DNA from: UBA1206 sp045600105
Lineage (GTDB): Bacteria; Bacillota; Clostridia; Oscillospirales; CAG-382
Direction of reading: 5' to 3'
Assembly: GCA_045600105.1 (NCBI GenBank)
Contig: JAZRXG010000041.1
Coordinates: 44,725 to 108,724, forward strand
DNA length: 64,000 bases
Below the pieces are notes generated by a model, which saw only the letters and a list, made by a program, of their open reading frames with translations, did no database searches and was not told the origin of the DNA. Below, piece by piece: positions 40,790 to 48,212 of the stretch (the first letter of the stretch is position 1; the number at the start of each line of letters is the position of its first letter). Made by a program: the position numbers and the translations under genes.

Positions 40790-41803
40790 ATGATATCAAA
40801 ATCTTTGGAGTTTTTTGCGTCCCTCACAGGCCTTAAAGCGGGAGAAGACAGCGTCTTCGGTATATACGGCGATTTCTTCATCAACGTTACCGAAAAAAAG
40901 TCAAAAAAGATCGCCGAATTCTCGTGCTATGTAGGCGATAAGGATGAATACGCGGACGATTACCTCGAGCTCAGCGATTCCATAAGAGACGTCGTTGACA
41001 GGTTCGGGATAACCGATTATGCAATAGATGAACATTCGATCAAAATAACGTCAAACGCGGCGGTAAATGTTTTTACCGAAATGACTGATTTCGTCATAGG
41101 GCTTCTCAATGAAAAAGAGATCCCCAACGCGTCTTTCTGCGCCTGCTGCGGCGAGCAGTTCAAACCGGGCGAAAAGAGACGCATCGTCACCGTATCACGC
41201 GGAAGCAGCGTGACGAAATCGCTCGTATGCGAAAAATGCGCGCTCGAAACGGCTGAAAACGCCCAGAACGCCGAAAAGCCCGACGAATCCACAGTAAACG
41301 GAAATTTCAAAAACGGTCTTATCGGTTCCATAATCGCGGGCGTCATATCCGGCGGTCTTTACATACTTCTCTTCTGGCTCACCCGTACCTGCAGCAGGAT
41401 CGGCATCTTCAGATTCGCGTCCTGTCTGTTTGCGCTTCTCATCAGCATTTCGGTCTATTACGCGTTCAAACTCGCTTCCCGCAAGGTCGGCTCCAAAGGC
41501 ATGATATGCGTGTCGGTCGTCACTTCCGTTTTCACGCTGCTCGCTCACTTTTTCGGTTGCGCGCTCGGAGCCGCCGCGTACTTCGGCAAGCGTGACGGGA
41601 TCCCGTTTTACGCATTCAAAAACGCGTTCGGCGATCTGCTCTCCCTTCAGTTCACCGACAGCAAATCGCTTATGTTCCTCATTCTCGGCGCGGTCGTCGC
41701 TCTTTGTGCCGCGTTCATCGCGATAGTTTTCTTCTGGAGCTCCGTCAGCAAGGAAGAAAAAGCCACCGAGGAAGCGAAAGTATCCATTCAGACCGTAAAA
41801 TAA
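40790..41803 (+). CDS. Zinc-ribbon membrane protein of unknown function
   Basis: A 337-residue protein with a soluble N-terminal domain (about 1-100), a four-Cys zinc ribbon (CACCGEQF ... CEKCALE, about 116-150) and a C-terminal half with four to five TM segments before a charged tail. No family was recognised. Start at 40790 is 8 bases after AAGGAAG; the GTG three codons earlier touches that site. It stands between the DUF368 gene and a terminator. Confidence 0.72.
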   Translation: MISKSLEFFASLTGLKAGEDSVFGIYGDFFINVTEKKSKKIAEFSCYVGDKDEYADDYLELSDSIRDVVDRFGITDYAIDEHSIKITSNAAVNVFTEMTDFVIGLLNEKEIPNASFCACCGEQFKPGEKRRIVTVSRGSSVTKSLVCEKCALETAENAQNAEKPDESTVNGNFKNGLIGSIIAGVISGGLYILLFWLTRTCSRIGIFRFASCLFALLISISVYYAFKLASRKVGSKGMICVSVVTSVFTLLAHFFGCALGAAAYFGKRDGIPFYAFKNAFGDLLSLQFTDSKSLMFLILGAVVALCAAFIAIVFFWSSVSKEEKATEEAKVSIQTVK

Positions 41804-41808
41804 ATAAT

Positions 41809-41836
41809 CAAACGCAGGCAATGCCTGCGTTTGTCA
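41809..41836 (+). terminator. Intrinsic terminator
   Basis: A near-perfect 12-bp dyad (41809-41820 with 41822-41833) with a T-rich tail after the zinc-ribbon gene. Confidence 0.78.
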
Positions 41837-41890
41837 TTTAAGCCGAATTTAATGATTTTATGTTTTAATTTGCTTTGAGGATGTGATGAT

Positions 41891-42580
41891 ATGAATATAC
41901 TCGTAGTTGACGACGAAAAGCATCTTGCAGACAGTATATGCGAAATACTCAACGCAAGGCACATAAACGCCGAAGCCGTGTACGACGGGAACGACGGATA
42001 CGACTACGCTTCGTCGGGAATATACGACGTGATACTTCTTGATATAATGCTGCCGAAAATGAACGGCTTTGAAGTGCTGAACAAGCTGCGTTCCGACAAA
42101 ATAACCACACCGATAATCCTGCTCACGGCACGCGATTCGGTAGGTGACAAAGTCAAGGGACTCGACCTCGGCGCCGACGACTATCTCACGAAACCATTTT
42201 CGAACGAAGAACTGCTGGCGCGAATACGCGCCGTTTCACGCAGAAAAGGCGAAGTGGTGCTGAACGAGCTTGAATACGGCGACATCTCGCTCGGCATCGA
42301 CAGTTTTCTTCTCAAATGCGGCGAGCTTTCCGTTCGTCTCGGATACAAGGAATTCGAAATAATGAAGCTTCTCCTCACGAACCCTGACGTCATCATCGGC
42401 AAAGAAGAACTCATCACCAAGGTCTGGGGCTATCTTTCCGACGCCGAAGACAACAACGTTGAGGTGTATATTTCCTTTTTACGCAAAAAGCTCGCGTTTC
42501 TCAAGGCAAAGGTGAACATCGCGACGGTACGCAAGCTCGGTTATCATCTGGAGGTACAGTCTGATGATAAAAAAGCTTAA
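41891..42580 (+). CDS. OmpR-family response regulator
   Basis: A 229-residue two-component regulator. The receiver domain has the acidic pocket VVDDEKH, the phosphoacceptor Asp in VILLDIMLPKMNGFE and the Lys in DDYLTKPFSNEE. The C-terminal winged helix (about 130-225) with YKEFEIMKLLLTNPDVII and VEVYISFLRKKL binds DNA. GAGGATG precedes the ATG. It overlaps the kinase gene by 17 bases. Confidence 0.95.
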   Translation: MNILVVDDEKHLADSICEILNARHINAEAVYDGNDGYDYASSGIYDVILLDIMLPKMNGFEVLNKLRSDKITTPIILLTARDSVGDKVKGLDLGADDYLTKPFSNEELLARIRAVSRRKGEVVLNELEYGDISLGIDSFLLKCGELSVRLGYKEFEIMKLLLTNPDVIIGKEELITKVWGYLSDAEDNNVEVYISFLRKKLAFLKAKVNIATVRKLGYHLEVQSDDKKA

Positions 42581-43805
42581 GATAAAGTTCATCGTTACGA
42601 TAATGATGATCGTCTTCGTCCTTCTTTCGGCGATGCTTTCGTTCGTTTACATAAGCACGAAGCATACGCTGGAAAATGAAAGCGACGAGGCGCTCGAATG
42701 GTATCTTTCTCAGGATCCGTCGATGGTTTTCAACGACAGATTCGACACTTTTTTCTCGGGAAAGCAGAAATTTTCTCACTACAGTGTCTTCATATTCGAC
42801 TATAACTATCTGCTCCGCACGGTGACGCCGTACGGATTTGAAAACGAGATAACCGAAGACGAAAAAGAATACATATTTTCACTTATGAACACCGTGCTCG
42901 AGCGAAAAGCGTACTCGGGTATACTCAGGGACCGTGAGCTCAAATACCTCGCTTCCGATCTGAGGAACGGCGTGAGGATCGCTTTTCTCGATACGAGATA
43001 CGAAGATCAGACGCTTTCAAAGCTTTTCTGGCTGCTGCTGCTTATCGGCATCGCGGGGCTGATCTGCTTTTTCTTCATAACTCTGCTGATAGCGGCAAAA
43101 GCGGTCAGACCTCTCGAAAAGTCGTGGAAGCAGCAAAAGCAGCTCATTGCCGACGTATCGCACGAGCTCAAGACACCGCTCGCCGTCATTTCGGCGAACA
43201 CGTCTATCATTGAATCGCACCATGACAGCACCGTTTCGGAAGAAAGCAAATGGATAGGTTTCATCAAGGACGAAACCGACAAAATGAACGAGCTCATCGC
43301 CGGGCTTCTTTACCTTGCGAAAAGCGACGAGACGCAGTCCGAGATCGAAAAAGAAAACTTTGATCTGAGCAGCGTGATAATGGCGTCTCTGCTTCCGTTT
43401 GAAAGCGTATGCTTTGAAAAAGGGTTGATGCTTGAATACGATATCCGGCCCGACGTACCGTTCTGCGGAAACAAGGAACTTATCTCGCGCCTCGTTTCGA
43501 TCCTCACCGACAACGCGTGCAAATATTCGCACCCTGCCACTCAAATCACGGTAGACCTTCACACCGCTGCCGATAAAGTGATATTCTCGGTAAACAGCAA
43601 GGGCGATCTTCTTTCTCCCGAAACTCTCAAGCATATATTTGAAAGATTCTACCGTTCCGATCCTTCCCGTGCTTCATCGGGGGCGAGCTTCGGGCTCGGA
43701 CTTTCGATCGCGAAGACCATCGTCGAATCGCATGACGGAAAGATCAACGCGTACAGCGACGTCGAAAACGGCAACACGTTTGTCTGCGTCTTCAAAAAGT
43801 CATAG
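42564..43805 (+). CDS. Sensor histidine kinase
   Basis: A 413-residue membrane kinase and partner of the upstream regulator. TM1 (about 8-28), a ~120-residue extracytoplasmic sensor region, and TM2 (about 155-177) precede the H-box LIADVSHELKTPLAVISAN. ATPase boxes follow: N in SILTDNACKYSH, G1 weakly conserved, G2 in SFGLGLSIAKTIVESHDGK. The signal is unknown. Its last 6 bases overlap the convergent sigG gene. Confidence 0.94.
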   Translation: MIKKLKIKFIVTIMMIVFVLLSAMLSFVYISTKHTLENESDEALEWYLSQDPSMVFNDRFDTFFSGKQKFSHYSVFIFDYNYLLRTVTPYGFENEITEDEKEYIFSLMNTVLERKAYSGILRDRELKYLASDLRNGVRIAFLDTRYEDQTLSKLFWLLLLIGIAGLICFFFITLLIAAKAVRPLEKSWKQQKQLIADVSHELKTPLAVISANTSIIESHHDSTVSEESKWIGFIKDETDKMNELIAGLLYLAKSDETQSEIEKENFDLSSVIMASLLPFESVCFEKGLMLEYDIRPDVPFCGNKELISRLVSILTDNACKYSHPATQITVDLHTAADKVIFSVNSKGDLLSPETLKHIFERFYRSDPSRASSGASFGLGLSIAKTIVESHDGKINAYSDVENGNTFVCVFKKS

Positions 43806-44570
43806 CTCGGCGCGTATTTTGCCGAGCGCGCTCTTTTCAAGCCTCGACACCTGCGCCTGAGATATGCCGATCTCATCCGATACCTCGTTCTGCGTCTTTC
43901 CTTCGTAAAAACGAAGCGACAGTATGCGCTTTTCACGGCTCGTCAGTTTTTTTATTGCTTCCGAGACCGCGATGTTCGTTATCCAGTTGTCGTCCGTATT
44001 GACCTTGTCGCTTATCTGGTCCATCACGTAAAGGCTGTCGCCGTTATCGGTGTAGACGGGTTCGTAAAGCGATACCGGCTCCATCACGGCGTCAAGCGCC
44101 GCCGTCACTTCTCTGCTGCTCACGCCGATCGCCGACGCTATCTCTTCCGGGGTCGCGTCGCGCATCAGCTCGGTCGACAGCTTTTCACGAACCGAAAGCG
44201 CTTTATACGCGACGTCGCGCAGCGAACGCGAGACCCTCACGTACGAATCGTCTCTCAGATGTCTTCTGCATTCACCGAGGATAAGCGGCACCGCGTAGGT
44301 AGAGAATTTCACGTCGAGCGACAGATCGAAATTGTCGATCGCTTTGAGAAGCCCAATACATCCGACCTGAAACAGGTCGTCGGCACACGAAGCCCGCGAC
44401 GAGAACCCTTGAATGACCGAAAGCACGAGTTTGAGATTTGTGTTCACGAGTCTATCCCGCGCCGCTTTATCGCCGTTCCTGCTCTTTTTGAGCAGCTCCC
44501 TCTTTTCGTCCTCGCTGATCGTAACGAGCTTCGATGTGTTCACTCCGCATATTTCAACTTTATTATACAT
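43800..44570 (-). CDS. sigG: Sporulation sigma factor SigG (late forespore)
   Basis: A 256-residue SigF/SigG-type sigma factor. The N-terminal KVEICGVNTSKL is the SigG signature that separates it from SigF. Region 2 carries DDLFQVGCIGLLKAIDNFD and VKFSTYAVPLILGECRRHLRD; region 4 ends with EIGISQAQVSRLEKSAL. It directs forespore-specific genes after engulfment. GGAGGATG precedes the ATG. It is monocistronic here rather than next to spoIIGA-sigE as in some relatives, and overlaps the kinase gene tail to tail. Confidence 0.96.
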   Translation of the reverse strand: MYNKVEICGVNTSKLVTISEDEKRELLKKSRNGDKAARDRLVNTNLKLVLSVIQGFSSRASCADDLFQVGCIGLLKAIDNFDLSLDVKFSTYAVPLILGECRRHLRDDSYVRVSRSLRDVAYKALSVREKLSTELMRDATPEEIASAIGVSSREVTAALDAVMEPVSLYEPVYTDNGDSLYVMDQISDKVNTDDNWITNIAVSEAIKKLTSREKRILSLRFYEGKTQNEVSDEIGISQAQVSRLEKSALGKIRAEL

Positions 44571-44598
44571 GGCATCCTCCGGAAAATCTTCTTGTTTC

Positions 44599-44629
44599 TA
44601 TTTTTCCCTCGTTTTCCGAAAACGAATAC
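44599..44629 (-). promoter_or_regulatory. Possible SigF/SigG-type promoter of sigG
   Basis: Minus strand GTATT, 16-base spacer, GGGAAAAATA, close to the SigF consensus (GYWTA, ~15, GGnRAnAMT), ~30 bases upstream of sigG. The spacer contains a CGTTTTC/GAAAACG dyad. Reading is by eye; SigF control of sigG is known in Bacillus. Confidence 0.4.
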
Positions 44630-44668
44630 CCATCGATAAAATGATACATTTTTATAAGGAGTTATACA

Positions 44669-44887
44669 ATGTTCTGGTCTGTTGACGAAATAGAAAACGG
44701 CATCGTGACGATAGTCGGCGACGACGGATCGAAAGCCGTACTGCTGCAATCCGATTACGCCGTCCGTTTCAAAGTCCGCGACGTCCTGCGTTTTGCCGAT
44801 CCCTGCACGCTGTGCATCGACGGTGCCGAGACCGAAAAACGCATTGGCGACGCAAAAAAACGGCTGAACGCACTTTTCAGCCGATAA
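44669..44887 (+). CDS. Small DUF3006-like protein
   Basis: A 72-residue cytoplasmic protein starting FWSVDEIENGIVTIVGDDG, the pattern of DUF3006 proteins (a small beta-barrel that begins VDRIEG/ENG and ends with a leucine- or charge-rich helix). The C-terminal helix is KRIGDAKKRLNALF. AAGGAG lies 7 bases before the ATG. Function is unknown. Its end overlaps the convergent secreted-protein gene by 11 bases. Confidence 0.75.
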   Translation: MFWSVDEIENGIVTIVGDDGSKAVLLQSDYAVRFKVRDVLRFADPCTLCIDGAETEKRIGDAKKRLNALFSR

Positions 44888-45500
44888 TATTTCTTATTCT
44901 TATCCAGACGTCGTTTCTGCCTTGCGGAAACAGACCGTCGCTGACGGTCATAACGTAGTTTTCCGATTTCAGCGTTATTTCAGATAATTTCTCGTTCTTG
45001 AGAACATTCAGGACTTTTATTGCCATATCGCAAAAAGCGTTCCTGCTTCCGCCGTCGGCAAGTGTAACTATCACTTCATCCGGAACGATCTCTTCCGAAA
45101 GCCGCAAAGCGTCGCGGACAAGGCATAGTTTGTTTTCATATATCACGTGAACGTCCTCCGCAAGCACTCCGGAGGACGTTATTTTGTTTGTCATTCTGCC
45201 GCGCACCAAATAATAAAGTACCCTTGAAGAGACTTCCGCGTAACCGTCCGAAAACGTATTGCTTTGCGTATCGTATACGAAATCGGCTTCGACTCCGTCA
45301 GCGTCACGTGTACGAAAGACGTATCTTCTGCCTGCGGCGTCGTATTCGCAGCCGATTTTTTCAATGCTGCCGCCGTACTTTGAAAGACTTACCCTTTTGA
45401 GTTCTTTGAAAGTAAAAAGAAAGGCGTAGACATTGCCGACCGCGGCATACGTTACGAGCGCCGCCGCAAAGAATACAAAAAGCACTTTTGCGAATCTCAT
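44877..45500 (-). CDS. Exported or membrane-anchored protein of unknown function
   Basis: A 207-residue protein with an N-terminal hydrophobic helix (about 4-27) that may be a signal peptide or anchor, then a mixed alpha/beta extracytoplasmic part with no Cys-rich or catalytic motif recognised. AAAGGTGAGG precedes the ATG. It diverges from yunB with 60 bases between them and could be co-regulated in sporulation, which is only positional inference. Confidence 0.6.
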   Translation of the reverse strand: MRFAKVLFVFFAAALVTYAAVGNVYAFLFTFKELKRVSLSKYGGSIEKIGCEYDAAGRRYVFRTRDADGVEADFVYDTQSNTFSDGYAEVSSRVLYYLVRGRMTNKITSSGVLAEDVHVIYENKLCLVRDALRLSEEIVPDEVIVTLADGGSRNAFCDMAIKVLNVLKNEKLSEITLKSENYVMTVSDGLFPQGRNDVWIRIRNIIG

Positions 45501-45560
45501 ATCCTCACCTTTAGGTATTATTCCGACGAAAAGCGAATATAATCCAGAAGGGATATGAAT

Positions 45561-46181
45561 ATGAAGCGGAAAAAGAAAGCAAAAAAGATATGTTTTTCCA
45601 TACTTGCTTTTGTCGTCATCATTACTGTGACGTTTTGCGTTCTTCTTGACAAAGCGGCAGAGGAATACGCTTACAGCGACGTCAGAAACGCGCTTTATGC
45701 GCGCATCAACGAAATATTCGTTTCAAATCTCAATAAGCATTCCGACTCGATCGACGGCGCGTTTATCACGCAAAAAGAAAGCGGCGACGTCAGAAGCGTC
45801 ACCGTTGAAGCGTATAAACTTGATTTATTCGTGTCCGATATGATAAACGACACGGCGATTTGTCTTGACGGGACGCACGACTCCTTTTCGTTTCCCGTCG
45901 GAAATATTTTCGGGATAAAGCTGCTTTCAGGACGCGGACCGCGAATACCGTTCAGGGTGATCCCTCTCGGTCACGTCAGCGCCTCGATCGACAGCGAAAT
46001 AACGTCCTCGGGGATCAATCAGAGCCTTTACCGCGTCGTTCTGAGGATAAACGCGCTTGCGAAACTGATGTCACCGTTCGGCGGCAATGAAATTGAAATA
46101 AGCATTGAATACGCGCTTTGCGAAATTCTCATCATCGGCAAAGTGCCTGACGTTTATTTCAACCGCGACGCTACGCCGTAA
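45561..46181 (+). CDS. yunB: Sporulation protein YunB
   Basis: A 206-residue membrane-anchored sporulation protein. One TM helix (about 12-30) follows a Lys-rich start; the family hallmarks are the ARINEIF segment, SGINQSLYRVVLRINALAKL and the closing ALCEILIIGKVPDVY. YunB is needed for normal spore development in Bacillus, under SigE. Start at 45561 is 8 bases from AGAAGGG; the ATG two codons earlier is too close. Its last 28 bases overlap the convergent methyltransferase gene. Confidence 0.88.
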   Translation: MKRKKKAKKICFSILAFVVIITVTFCVLLDKAAEEYAYSDVRNALYARINEIFVSNLNKHSDSIDGAFITQKESGDVRSVTVEAYKLDLFVSDMINDTAICLDGTHDSFSFPVGNIFGIKLLSGRGPRIPFRVIPLGHVSASIDSEITSSGINQSLYRVVLRINALAKLMSPFGGNEIEISIEYALCEILIIGKVPDVYFNRDATP

Positions 46182-46915
46182 ATGATTATCGCCGCGGCGG
46201 AAGACGCGGAAAGCGACATTGCGTAACTGTTTTTGTAATCGATGGAGATCACGTCGTCGGCTTTTGCCATAAGAGCCTTATTGATGCCGCGCTTTTCGCC
46301 GCCTATGACGACGCATATCGGTGACGTGGGCGAATATTCCGAAAGAGCCACGGAATCGTCGGTCTTTGCCGTGCAGGCGACGCGTATTCCGGATCCGCGC
46401 AGTACGTCGCAGACTTTTTCGACGTCGTTGTAATACGCGACACGCATCAGCTCAGACGCGCCGGCGGAAGAGCGTATCACTATGTTCGACGACGTGAAAT
46501 AGTTCCTTTCAGGAAGAAGCACGCCGTCACAGCCGCAGGCAAACGCCGTTCTGAGTACGTAACCGAAATTGAACGGGTCCTCGATACCGTCGATTATGAG
46601 AAAATATTTTCCCCTTTTCACGAGTTCTTCGGGAGAAAGCGTCCGTCTTTCTCCGACGTACGCGGCAATACCGCCGTAAGCCTCGCCGTTTGTGAGAGAC
46701 GCGAACTCTTTTTCGCCGACGTATTCCACGGGAATATGACGTTTTTTGGAAAAAGAGGCTATCTCACGGTACTGCGCTTTTTCGGGATAATGATATGAGG
46801 CAGAGCAAATGCGGCTCTGCCTTTCTTTATCAAGTATTATTTTTTTGACTTCTCTGCTGTCAGCGTTGAGGACGGACGCGAGTGAAATATATCCGCCTAT
46901 GAGAGTGTCATCCAT
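46154..46915 (-). CDS. SpoU/TrmH-family RNA 2'-O-methyltransferase
   Basis: A 253-residue SPOUT enzyme that methylates ribose in tRNA or rRNA from SAM. The three knot motifs are NFGYVLRTAFACGCDGVLLP, CVVIGGEKRGI and SLSASSAAAIIIY; an N-terminal L30e-like substrate domain precedes them. Motif 1 has Tyr-Val where Asn-Ile/Gly is common, but the key Asn and Arg are kept. Target RNA not determinable. Start 46915 is set by GGCGGGAA six bases upstream, inside the end of the preceding gene (8-base overlap). Confidence 0.86.
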   Translation of the reverse strand: MDDTLIGGYISLASVLNADSREVKKIILDKERQSRICSASYHYPEKAQYREIASFSKKRHIPVEYVGEKEFASLTNGEAYGGIAAYVGERRTLSPEELVKRGKYFLIIDGIEDPFNFGYVLRTAFACGCDGVLLPERNYFTSSNIVIRSSAGASELMRVAYYNDVEKVCDVLRGSGIRVACTAKTDDSVALSEYSPTSPICVVIGGEKRGINKALMAKADDVISIDYKNSYAMSLSASSAAAIIIYGVASRLK

Positions 46916-48203
46916 TGACTTTTCCCGCCATTGCATTGATATTTTTGTAAATGAGTCTTCCCGCATTGGTGTTGTAGCTGATGATCAGAACGTCGTCAAA
47001 CGAAGAAGCAAGGATATCCGAAATATCTTCGGTCTGGAGCGTGGAGTTGACGAACGTGATGCTGTCGTAATGCGGAACGAGAAGAGTCACGAGAGGAGAC
47101 GCCGAAGTGTCACCGATGACGAGAAGCTTTTTGCCCGATTTGGTATTTGTCGCAACGTCGATCCTTCGTGCGTCCTCGCCGAGGAAGCAGTAGTAGGAAT
47201 ACGACGGCACGTCCGTGAAAATGACTCCGTCACGGTTGACGATGCCGGATTTTCTGTATACCTTTTCGCTTGTAGTATACGCGGAATCGATATCGTAATA
47301 ATAAAGGATATCGGCGTTTTTCTTGACGCTTTCGCTGCCGGTAGCCGTATAGAATCTGCCGAGGAAGCTGTCGTCGACTATCTTGAGGTCGTACACGGTA
47401 TCGCTGACCGCCTTGAGTCCCGCCGCCTTGCAGAATTCGGTATATACGGTATACGCGCCGAGGCACGTGTAGTTCGGGTCGGAATTGTAATACATATAAT
47501 CGTTGGCGTCAACTCTTGCCGAGATGGCGTCGTATACGTTGACATTCACTATCTTGCCGTCGGTGAGCGAATAGACCTTTTCGGTGAAGTTCTTCTGGCT
47601 CGAGCAGTAAAAATCGTCTTCCTGCTTTATCGAGCTCGGTATACCGCCGAATTCACAGCTCGTGGGGACGAGTATGCTGTAAACTTTCGCGCTTCCGCAT
47701 TTAGCCGCGAGGTTCGCGAGAGAAGACGCGTAGCTTTCGGCGATGGAAGAGCTGTAAGTGAACTGTTCGAATCCTCTGCCGTTGTAAAGGTAGGTGTAGC
47801 CGAGGTTGTTTATTACCCAGCCGTGTTCGGGCTCTCCCGCTTCTTCAGACGTTTCATCTGAAGATTCCTCGGAAGGCTCGGAAACTTCGGGAACGCTTTC
47901 TTCGGTTTTGGAAACGGGCTCCGCCGACTGTTCGGGCGTGCTCGCTTCGGGCTCCGAAACGTCTCCCGCTTCGGAGTTTTCCGTCACGGGAACTGATTCT
48001 TCCGATGAAACGTTTTCAACTTCGGAAATCTCGGGCTCTTTTGACACAGACGATTCGTTGTTTTGGGGTTCGTCCTTGTCAAAGACGAAGATATAAAGGC
48101 AAAGCGCAATGATCAGAACGACGAGCAGCCCGATGACGGCAAACATCAGACGCGAGTTGTTGTCGTTGTTGTTGATTCTGGAAAGCTTATTGTTTCCGTC
48201 CAT
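46908..48203 (-). CDS. DHHW-like membrane-anchored protein with altered signature
   Basis: A 431-residue protein with one N-terminal TM helix (about 19-41), a long Ser/Glu/Pro-rich linker (about 45-125, apparently low-complexity wall-spanning) and an SGNH/AlgX-like extracytoplasmic domain. The family motif DHHWT before LGAY should read D-H-H-W; here it is SDPNYTCLGAYTVY, so both catalytic-type His are gone. A later block GKKLLVIGDTSASPLVTLLV retains the shape of the nucleophile strand (usually GDSFG/SY). It may be a non-enzymatic binding relative. 10 bases after ftsH. Confidence 0.72.
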   Translation of the reverse strand: MDGNNKLSRINNNDNNSRLMFAVIGLLVVLIIALCLYIFVFDKDEPQNNESSVSKEPEISEVENVSSEESVPVTENSEAGDVSEPEASTPEQSAEPVSKTEESVPEVSEPSEESSDETSEEAGEPEHGWVINNLGYTYLYNGRGFEQFTYSSSIAESYASSLANLAAKCGSAKVYSILVPTSCEFGGIPSSIKQEDDFYCSSQKNFTEKVYSLTDGKIVNVNVYDAISARVDANDYMYYNSDPNYTCLGAYTVYTEFCKAAGLKAVSDTVYDLKIVDDSFLGRFYTATGSESVKKNADILYYYDIDSAYTTSEKVYRKSGIVNRDGVIFTDVPSYSYYCFLGEDARRIDVATNTKSGKKLLVIGDTSASPLVTLLVPHYDSITFVNSTLQTEDISDILASSFDDVLIISYNTNAGRLIYKNINAMAGKVNG

Positions 48204-48212
48204 AGCCTCTCC

